A DNA stretch of 58,468 nucleotides, from positions 1-58,468 of IMG/VR virus record IMGVR_UViG_3300020228_000001. The stretch is one strand, 5' to 3'. This DNA comes from a virus. The translations under genes and the position numbers were made by a program. Of the stretch, positions 46,339 to 55,377 are shown piece after piece; the first letter of the stretch is position 1, and each line of letters begins with the position of its first letter. The notes beneath the pieces were generated by a model, which was given only the letters and a program-made list of their open reading frames with translations, was not told the DNA's origin and made no database searches.

Positions 46339-48812
46339 AGATAACCAATCCCGCGCGTGCTCCCATTTTCCATTTTGTTTCTCAGGGCAAAGAGCAATTT
46401 ATCAGCACCCTCGTTTCCGATTCTGGAAATAATCTGGTCAATGTCTGCGGTTTTTTCGACCTTTTCAATGACGACTGTCAGGGATATGGGCGCATGAATT
46501 GTCTGCCCGCCGCCTGGACCAGGCGCGCCAGAAAACATCCTATTGATCTTTCCCAAGGTGGTCTCTCCTCCGACAACCACATCTGCTGGATTGACTTGCT
46601 CTCCTTGGTGCCCGATTATAGCACCGGAGCCGATGATGGATCCGCCCTCTGCCATACCATATAATCCACCACCTGGCATCCACCAGGGCCGCCATGTGGT
46701 TTGCGCTGCTATGTACTCGCCCTTATCTGCCTTAACAGATTCATATTTCTTGGCGGTATTGTCCACATATGCGCTCCCTGCCTCGTTGACCGTGGCAGCA
46801 ACTGCCTTTATCGAGAGCTGCGTGATCAAAGCATTGATCGCCCTCGTGAGTTCTGTGACGCCCGGAAGCCCATCGATAAAGCTCTTGGGCGCATTGTCGT
46901 AAGCTTCTTTGGCCCTTAGCAACGAGTCCGGCACGTCCTCCTTGCGTTGGTTTCCCCCGGTGTACCACCCAGCAGGTGAGTCTGGGCGGCTCTCTTTCCA
47001 CGTCAGGCCTGCTGCCTTTTCGGCCTTCTTCAGATCGGCTTCTTTTTCGCGTTTCGTGATGCCGAGGCCGTCACGGAGCCAGGCGAGGCCGCCTTTTATG
47101 GTATCAAGCAGCCAGGTGAAGAAATCCACCATCTTCTGCCAGATCACGACACCGTAATTGATGAGCTTATTCAGGATATTGCTGTTGTTCCACAGCTTCC
47201 TGAGCATATCGAAGATGAAGGCAATCATCTTGAAGAGCGGCGAATTGGCAACGATCCCCTCCAAAGCCACCTTGAGCACGCCGCCCACGCCACCGGACTT
47301 GTATGCCTTGCCGAGTGTGCCCAGCAGGTCCTCGATCGCCTTCTTTCCGTCTGCAATCGCAGCAAAAACGCCTTTTCCGATGCTCGACTCCGAGAACATC
47401 TTCCAGGCTTTCGAAACTAGCCCAAACCTTTTCTCAAGCACGTAGAGTACTGCAATCAGGCCCACTACGGCCATGATAGCAATTCCCAGCGGATTGGCAC
47501 TCATCGCCGCGTTGAGAATCCACTGAGCAGCCGCCATGAGCTTGGTAACTATGCCTGCTTTCGATATCAGGCCGATAACCGTCATGAGGCCAGGTATGAG
47601 CGAGCCGACCATGGAGACCATCACGAGCCCTGCAGATGCAGCCCCGAGCAGCACCGCCCCCCATCCCATGGCCTTACCGAGCCCTGGGATCTTGCCTATG
47701 ATGTCAGAGAGCTTGATGAAGCCGCCCAGGACGCTGTTGAGCGCAGGTAGCACAGCATCTCCCATAGCTGCCGTTGTGGCGGTAAGCCGCTTGCTAAGGA
47801 CCTCATCCGGCCTGGCGGCAACTGCGCCGGCGAGCTGCTTATCATCCGGTGCCTCGGTGCCGAGCCTTGCCAACCTGGCTGTTGCCGAGGTGGTTGAGAA
47901 TCCGAGGCCAAAGATATCATCAAACTTGGCTGCGGAATCTCCTGAGAGCTGGGGCGCAGAGATCTCTGAGGCGAGCTGCTCTGCGGAAGCGATGCCTTTT
48001 TTCTGGAGCATCTCCTGGTTGGCAAAGAAGTACTTCTCTATATCCTCTGTTGCCTTCTGAGCGGCTTTCTGGCCCATGCCCTTGTTCTTGCTGAGCACTG
48101 TCTGGAAGGTGCCCATCCGGGAGTCTCGGCCCGCGGACCAGTCGTCTCCCTGGGCAGACTCTATCCACTTCTCGGCTCCGGCCTTGTCGGGCAGCTTGCG
48201 GGCCATTAGCCTGCTGTCTAGGGTGGACTTGATGTAATTCTGAGAATGCTTCGATGATAGGGCCGCTGCTGCCGCCATTCCGACCATAGCTGCCGCTGCG
48301 ACGGTAAGGGCGGTGCGGTACTGGACCAGATTGGCAGAGGCGTTCTGCAGCCACCCCGTAAAGCCGGTCCCACTGCCGGCCAGGAAGCCGGACAGTGAGG
48401 ACTTGAGAGAGGCTACGCCCAGGTGCATGGCGCCGGATGTGCCCCAGAAAGCTGCCAGAGTCTTTTGACGCTGGAACTCTGCGGACACCCTGCCCAGCGA
48501 GGATACCAGGCCCGGCCCGATCGCCCGGCCAGCGTTCGCCACGGCTCCGAGGGCCTGCTGGTACTGAGCGAGCGGTGCGACTGCTTTTGATGTCAGGGCT
48601 CCGCCTAGTGCGGACAGATCCTTCATGGCCCCGGCATGAGCGGCGCTGGCGGCTACGGACGCTCTGCGGGCCTGCTCGAAACCGGATGAATCGATCCCTA
48701 GCTTTATCTTGGAATTATTTAGAAGAGCGTCCCTTTGTTTGCGGATCTCTACGAGGCGGTTTCCTATGCCATCTACGACATCGAGCTTGATTGTGACCTG
48801 TCTTTCCGTCAT
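46329..48812 (-). CDS. Tape measure protein
   Basis: 827 residues. N-terminal MTERQVTIKLDVVDGIGNRL, long Ala-rich helices (QARRASVAASAAHAGAMKDL), central hydrophobic segments (GMAAAAALSS; WGAVLLGAASAGLVMVSMVG) and Trp-rich loops are typical. Encoded directly after the tail chaperones and before the baseplate. Its length sets tail length; by the usual ~0.15 nm per residue the tail would be about 120 nm. Confidence 0.8.
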   Translation of the reverse strand: MTERQVTIKLDVVDGIGNRLVEIRKQRDALLNNSKIKLGIDSSGFEQARRASVAASAAHAGAMKDLSALGGALTSKAVAPLAQYQQALGAVANAGRAIGPGLVSSLGRVSAEFQRQKTLAAFWGTSGAMHLGVASLKSSLSGFLAGSGTGFTGWLQNASANLVQYRTALTVAAAAMVGMAAAAALSSKHSQNYIKSTLDSRLMARKLPDKAGAEKWIESAQGDDWSAGRDSRMGTFQTVLSKNKGMGQKAAQKATEDIEKYFFANQEMLQKKGIASAEQLASEISAPQLSGDSAAKFDDIFGLGFSTTSATARLARLGTEAPDDKQLAGAVAARPDEVLSKRLTATTAAMGDAVLPALNSVLGGFIKLSDIIGKIPGLGKAMGWGAVLLGAASAGLVMVSMVGSLIPGLMTVIGLISKAGIVTKLMAAAQWILNAAMSANPLGIAIMAVVGLIAVLYVLEKRFGLVSKAWKMFSESSIGKGVFAAIADGKKAIEDLLGTLGKAYKSGGVGGVLKVALEGIVANSPLFKMIAFIFDMLRKLWNNSNILNKLINYGVVIWQKMVDFFTWLLDTIKGGLAWLRDGLGITKREKEADLKKAEKAAGLTWKESRPDSPAGWYTGGNQRKEDVPDSLLRAKEAYDNAPKSFIDGLPGVTELTRAINALITQLSIKAVAATVNEAGSAYVDNTAKKYESVKADKGEYIAAQTTWRPWWMPGGGLYGMAEGGSIIGSGAIIGHQGEQVNPADVVVGGETTLGKINRMFSGAPGPGGGQTIHAPISLTVVIEKVEKTADIDQIISRIGNEGADKLLFALRNKMENGSTRGIGYLRG

Positions 48813-49324
48813 TTAACCACCGGAATTATCCACTGATGGACGTTAAGCCTTCTACCATCCTCACTTTCTGTCTTCCCACATATCAGGCAGGTGCGGTCAA
48901 AAAATTCCCGAACCCTCTCCCTAAACTCGTGATTGAATTTTGGACAATATGGTTCAAAGCTTGCCCCGCCCCACCAACATGGGCTTTGCTCTCCAGAATG
49001 TGCAATGGAGTTCTTCAGTTTTGCTTCGGGTGTGTGGTGTTTTCCATATCTAATTGAAAGTGGACCAGTCTTTCCGTACTTGGCATTTTTCTCTCCTCGA
49101 TTCGCCGCAGAAATCTTGGCCCGCGTTTCGGGTGATAAGTGTTTCCCCCAATTGACATGTTTTTCACCAGAGTTGCTGGCAGATAGTTTAGCACGTGTTT
49201 CTTCTGTGTGATGCCTCCCAAACATCGGATGTGCTGCCCCAGACGCGCACCCCAACCCCAATTTCTTCCGTGTTGACGAGAGTTTTGCTTTCGATTCCGC
49301 ACTCATATGCTGCCCCTTTCTCAT
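48809..49324 (-). pseudogene. Truncated NUMOD3-HNH homing endonuclease remnant
   Basis: 171 residues. Four NUMOD3-like repeats (MFGRHHTEETRAKLSASNSG, NWGKHLSPETRAKISAANRG, IRYGKHHTPEAKLKNSIAHS) precede the beginning of an HNH domain (FDRTCLICGKTESEDGRRLN-VHQW). It stops after VH: the second His is Gln, and the central Asn, second CxxC and final His are missing. The frame then runs into the TMP start. A decayed homing endonuclease, probably inactive. Start at 49324 or 49306. Confidence 0.7.
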
Positions 49325-49389
49325 ATGTCTAACAAGGCCTCAAAACTATATCAAATCGATTAGCGCGGGGCGAAAGTGATGTTAATCCC

Positions 49390-49686
49390 TTACCTGTATC
49401 TCATATCTTCTTGCACCAGTGCCCGGACCCTGCCGTCCAGGATCTTCCTCATCCCCGCCTGCTTCTGCCTCTTCTCAACCAGGGCCGAGTGCTCTTCCGT
49501 GCCTGGCTTTTTCGCTTTCCGCATAGCGAAATAATCCTTGGTCGTCATTCCTTCTTGTGCCACGGCCGCCCCCCTCTTGACTAACCCATTTCCGGCCTTG
49601 ATCTGGGCGTCCTCCATCCCAGCCAGGCCGAGAAAGAGGATCTGAGCCGAGGTCAGGTCCGCCACCGGCCCGAATCCTTGCCCCAT
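49390..49686 (-). CDS. Tail assembly chaperone, downstream frame (T-like)
   Basis: 98 residues from ATG at 49686. Helical (MEDAQIKAGNGLVKRGAAVA). Its frame is open above the ATG to a U_UUU_UUC site in the preceding gene; slipping there would give a fusion of ~318 residues. This matches the G/GT frameshift chaperone logic of tailed viruses. Confidence 0.6.
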   Translation of the reverse strand: MGQGFGPVADLTSAQILFLGLAGMEDAQIKAGNGLVKRGAAVAQEGMTTKDYFAMRKAKKPGTEEHSALVEKRQKQAGMRKILDGRVRALVQEDMRYR

Positions 49687-49691
49687 GCAGG

Positions 49692-50345
49692 CTATTCTTG
49701 ACCAGATCTGGCCTTCTGGGCTAAGAAAAAAGATTCGATCTCCGACCAGGCCGCTGTGGAGGCCCCGATTATGGCCATGCCGATCATGAGCACCGAGAAG
49801 CCCCTCAGCTCGTCAACCATTGCGGCTACGTCGCACTCATCACAGCCTTTGCCCTTGCAGGTGCACCCCGGATCTGGGACGATGCCTGCCTTGCACAGCT
49901 CGCCCAGGAAGAGCGTGAGCTTTGGTGATAGTGCCTTGGATGCTTTCGCCGTGAGTTCTGAGGAGGGCGGTTTAACCTCAATCTGACCGATTTCTTCTGC
50001 CGTGAATTGCCCGATCAGTTTCTTTTTTAGGTCTGATGGGAGGGCGTTTCCTGACCGGATCTCGGCCAGTTCCTCCTCTGTGAAGCATTTGGACACCCTT
50101 TCTGCCAGCTCAGGCGGTAGCGGTCCGGCCTTAAGCGAGGCTACTTCCTCGTCGGTGAGCCCCTGAGAGGACATCGACGCCAGGGCGTCCTCCAGCTTAT
50201 ACTCCGTTCTGTCTTCTATTCTGGCAAGCCCTAGATCTGGAATGGCGTGGCAGCGAACCACAGCACCGCCGTACTGCTCTAGCGGCACTTCAATCTCAAA
50301 ATTCTTCCCCATCAAAATTTGTTTTCGGCTAAGATAATTTGGCAT
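49692..50345 (-). CDS. Tail assembly chaperone (G-like)
   Basis: 217 residues. N-terminal beta part (MGKNFEIEVPLEQYGGAVVR), acidic helical middle (TDEEVASLKAGPLPPELAER), C-terminal CTCKGKGCDECD zinc-like segment and helices. It lies between the tube and tape-measure genes, the universal site for these chaperones. U_UUU_UUC near its 3' end permits a -1 shift. Confidence 0.6.
   Translation of the reverse strand: MPNYLSRKQILMGKNFEIEVPLEQYGGAVVRCHAIPDLGLARIEDRTEYKLEDALASMSSQGLTDEEVASLKAGPLPPELAERVSKCFTEEELAEIRSGNALPSDLKKKLIGQFTAEEIGQIEVKPPSSELTAKASKALSPKLTLFLGELCKAGIVPDPGCTCKGKGCDECDVAAMVDELRGFSVLMIGMAIIGASTAAWSEIESFFLAQKARSGQE
49725..49731 (-). promoter_or_regulatory. Slippery heptamer U_UUU_UUC (programmed -1 frameshift)
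   Basis: In the 0 frame the codons read TCT TTT TTC. A -1 slip continues CTT AGC CCA ... to ATG GGG CAA of the next gene without a stop (residues LSPEGQIWSRIAC then MGQG). CCAGA...TCTGG downstream can form a short stem. Confidence 0.65.
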
Positions 50346-50391
50346 GAAAAGCTCCTATTGCTGTTTATTATAAAAATAGAAATATGCCCCC

Positions 50392-50952
50392 TCATCTAGG
50401 GAGCTTGTAGCTGAACTTGAAATCTCGGCTTGACACCACCGTGTTCTTCTCCGGGATGTCTCGATTGATTTTCGTGACCTTGCAGTCCACGAGCGCCTCC
50501 AGGTACCCGAAGTTTCCGGCCCCAATCTCGGCCTCGATGGCCTCCTCAAAAGTCATACCTGCCTGGGGGGTCCTCTTGCCCTGCACTTCCAGGATGTAGA
50601 TATCGAAGTACTTAGAGAGCCCCTCATCTGCCTGATCCTGCAGGAGCTGGGTGAGGATCAGAGCATCCTTCTGCGTCATGACGTTCTCGCCAGTGACCAG
50701 GAACGATGCATAAGCAAAGCTGCCGGTGTATGTGTGCTCCTGGTTGGTCAGAGCCACCGGATCATGCGTGCCGGTGCCGTGCTCATCCGACACGTTATGG
50801 TTGGCTGCATAGTTGATTGACCGCAGGGGGAAATAGAGCCCTGCGATATCAATCACCAGATCCAGGCCGGAGATGTTGTGCAGCGCATAGCCGTCCGAGA
50901 CCATGTATGTAGATTTCGGGTGATGCCCGATAGAGTTGTAATTGTCTGCCAT
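50392..50952 (-). CDS. Tail tube protein
   Basis: 186 residues, beta-barrel-like (VIDIAGLYFPLRSINYAANH; FGYLEALVDCKVTKINRDIP), ending FKFSYKLPR. Encoded right after the tail sheath, as expected of contractile-tail tube proteins. Forms the inner tube for DNA passage. Confidence 0.7.
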   Translation of the reverse strand: MADNYNSIGHHPKSTYMVSDGYALHNISGLDLVIDIAGLYFPLRSINYAANHNVSDEHGTGTHDPVALTNQEHTYTGSFAYASFLVTGENVMTQKDALILTQLLQDQADEGLSKYFDIYILEVQGKRTPQAGMTFEEAIEAEIGAGNFGYLEALVDCKVTKINRDIPEKNTVVSSRDFKFSYKLPR

Positions 50953-50954
50953 AT

Positions 50955-52631
50955 CTAGGCCTCCGCTATGGCGGTTGTGTCATAGTACTCGACGCCTATC
51001 CAGGTCTGGACCCGCTCGATGTGTCCGACTGGCTGAATCTTCAGAGAGATGTCCACTGCATTATGATCGCTCTCTGTGGGGGTGACGGCCAGTGTGTAAG
51101 TGTCCAGCACGCCCATGCCCATGAACTTTTCGAGCAGCACGTCAATCGACGCCTTCATCCGGGCCAGGTTGGTCGCGGTCCTGCGCTCGTTCATGAACTT
51201 CTTCACGATCTGATCCACAATTATGATAGTGGCGCAGATGGTCCTCACGTCCACCGTCCGGTAGAACGAATCATCGAGGTTGGTGGTGACACCGACATAG
51301 GGATGCACCCCCGTCTCTTTGATCATCACTTCCAAGCCGGCTGCATTCAGCACCTCTCTTTCTGCCTCATCCCACTGGAAGAGCAGTCCCTGAATTCCCT
51401 TGAGGCTGTTGTCATCTACTGCTGGAGATGTGCCCAGCCTGAGAGTTGCCTCCTGTCCTGCCCGCGCACCGGCGATATCCGCTTCAGTGTTGTCAAAGCC
51501 GTTGCTGATCAAGGTCATGAACAGGTTATTGTACCCTGCCACGAGGTCTGTCAAGTCCTCGGCCTCGGCGGTCTGATCCAGCGAGATGAATCCCTGGCAC
51601 GGTGACATCTTGCCCACCGGCTTGTTGGCCATCCTGGTCAAGAAGGCGTCCATGAGGGCCACGATCTCGACCTGGCCTTCATCTATGCCATACTCGGTGG
51701 CAAATACTGCAGATGGGTAGACGTTGGCTGGGAGATTCTCGACCACGGCGGTAAAGGCAGCATCCCAATCATCCTCGACGATAGTGGCGCCATTCAGGCC
51801 GCCCGTCATGTTGGTGGCTGCCATGAGTTCGGGCAGATGAGTAGCTCCGACCTCCATGGTGAACGAGACCAGCGCATCGTTCTTCATCTTGGCATCGAGC
51901 ATGGTCAGGCTCTTGATGTTGTTGTAGACCATAGGCAGCGTGCCGGCGTCCACGTCTGTGATTGTGACTTTCCTGCTGTATGCCTTATAGCGGATCTCGA
52001 CCTTCTGGGCAGTGGTCGGCCACTCACCGGTGGCGAATGATAGCGCGCCGAGTGTCTTGTCTACCTTGCACTCTTTCGGTGTCTGGGCCGGGTCTGCATC
52101 GCCTGTATAGACTATGGTGTAAGCGATACCAGCAACTTCGACGTAATTGACAGTTGACTCGTGGATGTCATTGTAGAGCAGCGCATAAGCCGAAGTGCCG
52201 CCGTTGCCTGCGAAGGACTCCACGGTGGTGAAGTGTAGATCTCCTCGCTCTATGGTAATTGTCGGGATGTTGCCAGAGAGGCCGGGCCCGGTCGCTTCGA
52301 AGGTGCCCACGACATTGTCATCTCCGTCCTCCACGTCAAGGGATGCGGTTGCGTAGCCTGCGCCCAGAACTCGGACGCCGTACACGATTGAGCAGCCCTG
52401 GTCTGCGGCAGCCTCAAGCCCTTCCTTGAGTTTCCCGGCATAGTAAGTCTTTTTGATCTTGCTGGCGGCACTTGCGGCGATTCCGTAGGGAACCATCGCA
52501 GGCCCCCTGTCGGCCGTGCCGATGCCCACGACGACACCACGGCCAACCGTGACGGCTACCTGGCCGATGCTCTCCAGAGTAACTACGTGCCGCAGGAAAT
52601 TGTACTGATTACCAAGCATTATTTCGGCCAT
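50955..52631 (-). CDS. Tail sheath protein
   Basis: 558 residues. Contains GVVVGIGTADRGPAMVPYG near the N-terminus (sheath G-x-A-x-x-G-P), a variable insertion domain, and the C-terminal signature TVDVRTICATIIIVDQIVKK-FMNERRTATNLARMKASIDV of contractile sheath proteins. Its presence makes this a myovirus-like particle. Coupled by TAATG to the small gene upstream and followed by the tube gene. Confidence 0.88.
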   Translation of the reverse strand: MAEIMLGNQYNFLRHVVTLESIGQVAVTVGRGVVVGIGTADRGPAMVPYGIAASAASKIKKTYYAGKLKEGLEAAADQGCSIVYGVRVLGAGYATASLDVEDGDDNVVGTFEATGPGLSGNIPTITIERGDLHFTTVESFAGNGGTSAYALLYNDIHESTVNYVEVAGIAYTIVYTGDADPAQTPKECKVDKTLGALSFATGEWPTTAQKVEIRYKAYSRKVTITDVDAGTLPMVYNNIKSLTMLDAKMKNDALVSFTMEVGATHLPELMAATNMTGGLNGATIVEDDWDAAFTAVVENLPANVYPSAVFATEYGIDEGQVEIVALMDAFLTRMANKPVGKMSPCQGFISLDQTAEAEDLTDLVAGYNNLFMTLISNGFDNTEADIAGARAGQEATLRLGTSPAVDDNSLKGIQGLLFQWDEAEREVLNAAGLEVMIKETGVHPYVGVTTNLDDSFYRTVDVRTICATIIIVDQIVKKFMNERRTATNLARMKASIDVLLEKFMGMGVLDTYTLAVTPTESDHNAVDISLKIQPVGHIERVQTWIGVEYYDTTAIAEA

Positions 52632-52780
52632 TAGGCATCCACCTCAACCTCAACCTTTTTGTTCCGAGCTATCGCGAGCCCAGACTCCTTTACCCACTTC
52701 TGAAACTGCTCTTTCGTGATGGGAGGATTTGGCAGCAGCATAGCGTCCACTGCCCTCATGAGAATCTTCTTTTTCGCCAT
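52631..52780 (-). CDS. Small hypothetical protein before the sheath (49 aa)
   Basis: MAKKKILMRAVDAMLLPNPP then ITKEQFQKWVKESG, ending KKVEVEVDA. TAATG overlap with the sheath ATG. Small proteins before the sheath are common in such operons. Unassigned. Confidence 0.55.
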   Translation of the reverse strand: MAKKKILMRAVDAMLLPNPPITKEQFQKWVKESGLAIARNKKVEVEVDA

Positions 52781-52808
52781 AGGTACCTCAAAATAAATTA
52801 GAAAATAG

Positions 52809-53417
52809 CTAAACAGCAGCGGCGATGCATGCCACTATTCCAACCGCGAGCTCGACCTCTCTCACCTCAGATGTCCAGGTGATATGGTCCTCTGATTCGC
52901 CTACCTGCATTTCATTGTGAACTGTCTTGATATAATCGTCAAGCGATACCGCGCTAACTTCATACTCCAGCTTCAGATCCACCTGCGCCCAAAACAGATT
53001 TTTGCCTCCATCGAGCCTCTGAGGATCGAGGGGTTTACTGTCCAGGATCTCAAGAAACCGCCAGCCGTCTCGGTAGATCACGGCATCTCGGCGGGATGAT
53101 AGGCACTGGGCGTAGAATGCATACCACATCACCTCCATCTCTGCCTTCGTGTTGGCCCGCAGGACCACGTTCATGGTGGCGAAGTGATACTGCCCCCAGA
53201 AGTCGTCCAGGGTGCCGTCTGCGTTCCTGACCGTTCGCAGGATGGTGTTGCTGTAGAGGGACGGCGTGCCGACCGAGCTGAAGTAATAGGTGATAGCCGG
53301 GGCTATGAGATCTGGAATTATATTATCCGTTTCTTTTGTAGGATAATCATAGCCCGCCAGGACGTGCGGCAGCCATGCCAGAACCTTAGCCTTGGTTGCC
53401 GCTAGTAGTGGGATCAT
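52809..53417 (-). CDS. Tail terminator/completion-like protein
   Basis: 202 residues. PHVLAGYDYPTKETDNIIPD at the N-terminus, a central DDFWGQYHFATMNVVLRANT, then MWYAFYAQCLSSRRDAVIYR and a beta C-terminus. Position before the sheath suggests the tail terminator or sheath-terminator. Family not certain. Confidence 0.5.
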   Translation of the reverse strand: MIPLLAATKAKVLAWLPHVLAGYDYPTKETDNIIPDLIAPAITYYFSSVGTPSLYSNTILRTVRNADGTLDDFWGQYHFATMNVVLRANTKAEMEVMWYAFYAQCLSSRRDAVIYRDGWRFLEILDSKPLDPQRLDGGKNLFWAQVDLKLEYEVSAVSLDDYIKTVHNEMQVGESEDHITWTSEVREVELAVGIVACIAAAV

Positions 53418-53616
53418 GTAACGCTCTCAGAACTCGTTCTCTCAAACCGAATTTTCTTCCATTGACGCAAGCAGAACATCCTAAAAGCTTGCTCAATGCT
53501 GCGTCGCTTGCCCGTTTTGCGACCGTGGCGTCCTTCCCGGCCAGCACGAGCTGCCAGTATTCTGCCCCGGCCTGGACGGCCTCATCATATTCCGGCCCGG
53601 TGTCGATCTGCGACAC
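53386..53616 (-). CDS. Small helical protein with uncertain start
   Basis: 76 residues from GTG at 53616 (VSQIDTGPEYDEAVQAGAEY). The frame is protein-like above (ILAREIAKSIVSKVSQIDTG) but has no ATG/GTG/TTG until deep inside the upstream gene, so a non-standard start near 53640 is possible. Ends with basic GRKFGLRERVLRALH. Unassigned. Confidence 0.45.
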   Translation of the reverse strand: MSQIDTGPEYDEAVQAGAEYWQLVLAGKDATVAKRASDAALSKLLGCSACVNGRKFGLRERVLRALHDPTTSGNQG

Positions 53617-53632
53617 CTTGCTGACAATGCTC

Positions 53633-54475
53633 TTAGCTATCTCTCGCGCTAAGATTTGATTTTCGGTAGTCCTTGACCTTGCTCGCCCAGTTCGGAGTAG
53701 AACGGAGATCCAGCTCTTGGGGCCAGAGATTTTCCATCTCCAAAAGGATATGATCGACACGAGTTTTCACCACAAAAGCCTTGATGCCGCACGTTTTTTC
53801 GGTCTCGCCCTTGATCGCCGCCTTGAGGTGGCAGTGCTGCTGAGGATTGCCTTGAATAGTCGCAATCACGCCGGGCAGGAGATTGAAATCCTTGCCTATG
53901 GCGGCTATGATAGCGGGCTCCAGAAGTCTCTCTGCCCGGATAGCTGCCCGTATTGGCAGATATCTGGTAGCATCTCCGAGGATTGCCGCCCGGATGCCCA
54001 CGTCAAGCTCCGGGCTGCCCTGGATCGTTGCCTTGACGCCGCAGCCCAGCTCATCCGTCTTTGCGAGGGCAGCGGCGATCCCCGCGGCATTCTCTCGCTC
54101 TCCCCGGATGGCAGCATTTATGCCAGAGGTCTGGCTGCGTGTGACTTGCCCCGGCATCTTGTAGATCTCGGAGTACCAGTTTCCACACGGTGGGCTGACC
54201 TCTACGAAACTGCCAATCCCACCCCAGTTAGGCAAATCGCCGGGCAACGTGAAAACGTAGATGACGTTCGCTCGTACATACAGTTGGTAATAAGCCGTTG
54301 GTTTTCGGTCTTCTGGTGATCTGACCGCCAGTTGCTGCCTGTATCCGTTTTCTGGCGGAATTTTATAGAACTCGGTCTGCCCCCGAGGCAAGTTGTAATT
54401 TATGCCCTCTGCCCAAAACCAAGACTTCCATGGCTTGTCCTGGAAGGCATCGATCCAGAACCACCCCGCGGTCAT
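53633..54475 (-). CDS. Baseplate/fibre protein with 14-residue tandem repeats
   Basis: 280 residues. N-terminal Trp-rich domain (MTAGWFWIDAFQDKPWKSWF). From about residue 117 there are eight to nine tandem 14-mers such as INAAIRGERENAAG, VKATIQGSPELDVG, IRAAIRAERLLEPA and IIAAIGKDFNLLPG. The pattern is I-x-A-x-I-x-x-x-x-x-L-x-x-G. The same repeat occurs in the protein at 55377-56438. Probably an elongated stalk or beta/alpha solenoid on the virion. Confidence 0.65.
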   Translation of the reverse strand: MTAGWFWIDAFQDKPWKSWFWAEGINYNLPRGQTEFYKIPPENGYRQQLAVRSPEDRKPTAYYQLYVRANVIYVFTLPGDLPNWGGIGSFVEVSPPCGNWYSEIYKMPGQVTRSQTSGINAAIRGERENAAGIAAALAKTDELGCGVKATIQGSPELDVGIRAAILGDATRYLPIRAAIRAERLLEPAIIAAIGKDFNLLPGVIATIQGNPQQHCHLKAAIKGETEKTCGIKAFVVKTRVDHILLEMENLWPQELDLRSTPNWASKVKDYRKSNLSARDS

Positions 54476-55377
54476 CAGAGATCCCCCAATAGCCTATAGG
54501 AGCTGCCCGACTCTGCCGTCCTGCGTCCAATGACTGCAAATATTGTCTTAATTTCACCAATGCCTGTTGGCGTGACCGACTGCATCGAAGCGACCACACC
54601 CACTCTCGACATATCAGGTATTAGAGAGTCCCCGATATCATAACTCCAGTAGAGCGTTTCGATTTCGCTGCCTTCTTGCTCTACAGTAATAAGGAAAGTC
54701 GGTAGGTTCGATTGATTTGACACAGCGACGCTCTTTATGACGCCCGCCGGGACGGTCTGCACCACGTCCCAGGGCTCTCCTGCACCGTCTGAGCGCAGGA
54801 GCTGGTTGCCCGCCCCGGCCAGAAGTCCGACCGGCCCGCCTGCTATGGCAGGATACCATTTCCCTGTCCAGGTCGTGGCGTCGTAAACCTCCTCGAAATC
54901 GCCGCCAGGGTACTCAGCATAATAGATCTTGTGATCCTGGCCGTAGGCCACGAGCGCCCATTTTGAGGCGGTTAGCTGGATCACAGCAACAGCAGCAGCG
55001 GGCAGAGTGGTCAGAGCCAACTTGGTCCAAGTCACCCCCGCGTTTGTGGTGGCCCACCAGCCGTCTGCAGCGCAAAAGATCGCGTGCCCATCATCGATGA
55101 AATAAAGTCCGTAGATCTTGCTTTCGTGCTCGTGAACGAGCTTGTACTTCTGGAGGTTGATCGACCGGAAGAGGTAATAATGGCCGTCCTCTGCCAGCGC
55201 CAGCACCAGCCAGATCTTGTGATATATCTGCCAGGTGTTGATTATCCTCGTGCCAGGGATGGGGCTGGAGACCTCCCAGAGGTCAGATTCTGAATATTCC
55301 TCCGCCGCCCCGCCTATCGATCTGTGTACTATGCGATCCCCGGATGATATGACTAGCCGGGGAAGTTCTTCGGCCAT
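54475..55377 (-). CDS. Beta-propeller-like receptor-binding protein
   Basis: 300 residues, WD/BNR-like repeats: DLWEVSSPIPGTRIINTWQI, YYLFRSINLQKYKL, CAADGWWATTNAGVTWTKLA (Asp-box-like S/T-x-D/N-x-G-x-x-W), then LLRSDGAGEPWDVVQTVPAG. Lies between the two 14-mer repeat proteins. Fits a six-bladed propeller for binding glycans on the host surface. No hydrolytic residues identified. Confidence 0.55.
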   Translation of the reverse strand: MAEELPRLVISSGDRIVHRSIGGAAEEYSESDLWEVSSPIPGTRIINTWQIYHKIWLVLALAEDGHYYLFRSINLQKYKLVHEHESKIYGLYFIDDGHAIFCAADGWWATTNAGVTWTKLALTTLPAAAVAVIQLTASKWALVAYGQDHKIYYAEYPGGDFEEVYDATTWTGKWYPAIAGGPVGLLAGAGNQLLRSDGAGEPWDVVQTVPAGVIKSVAVSNQSNLPTFLITVEQEGSEIETLYWSYDIGDSLIPDMSRVGVVASMQSVTPTGIGEIKTIFAVIGRRTAESGSSYRLLGDL

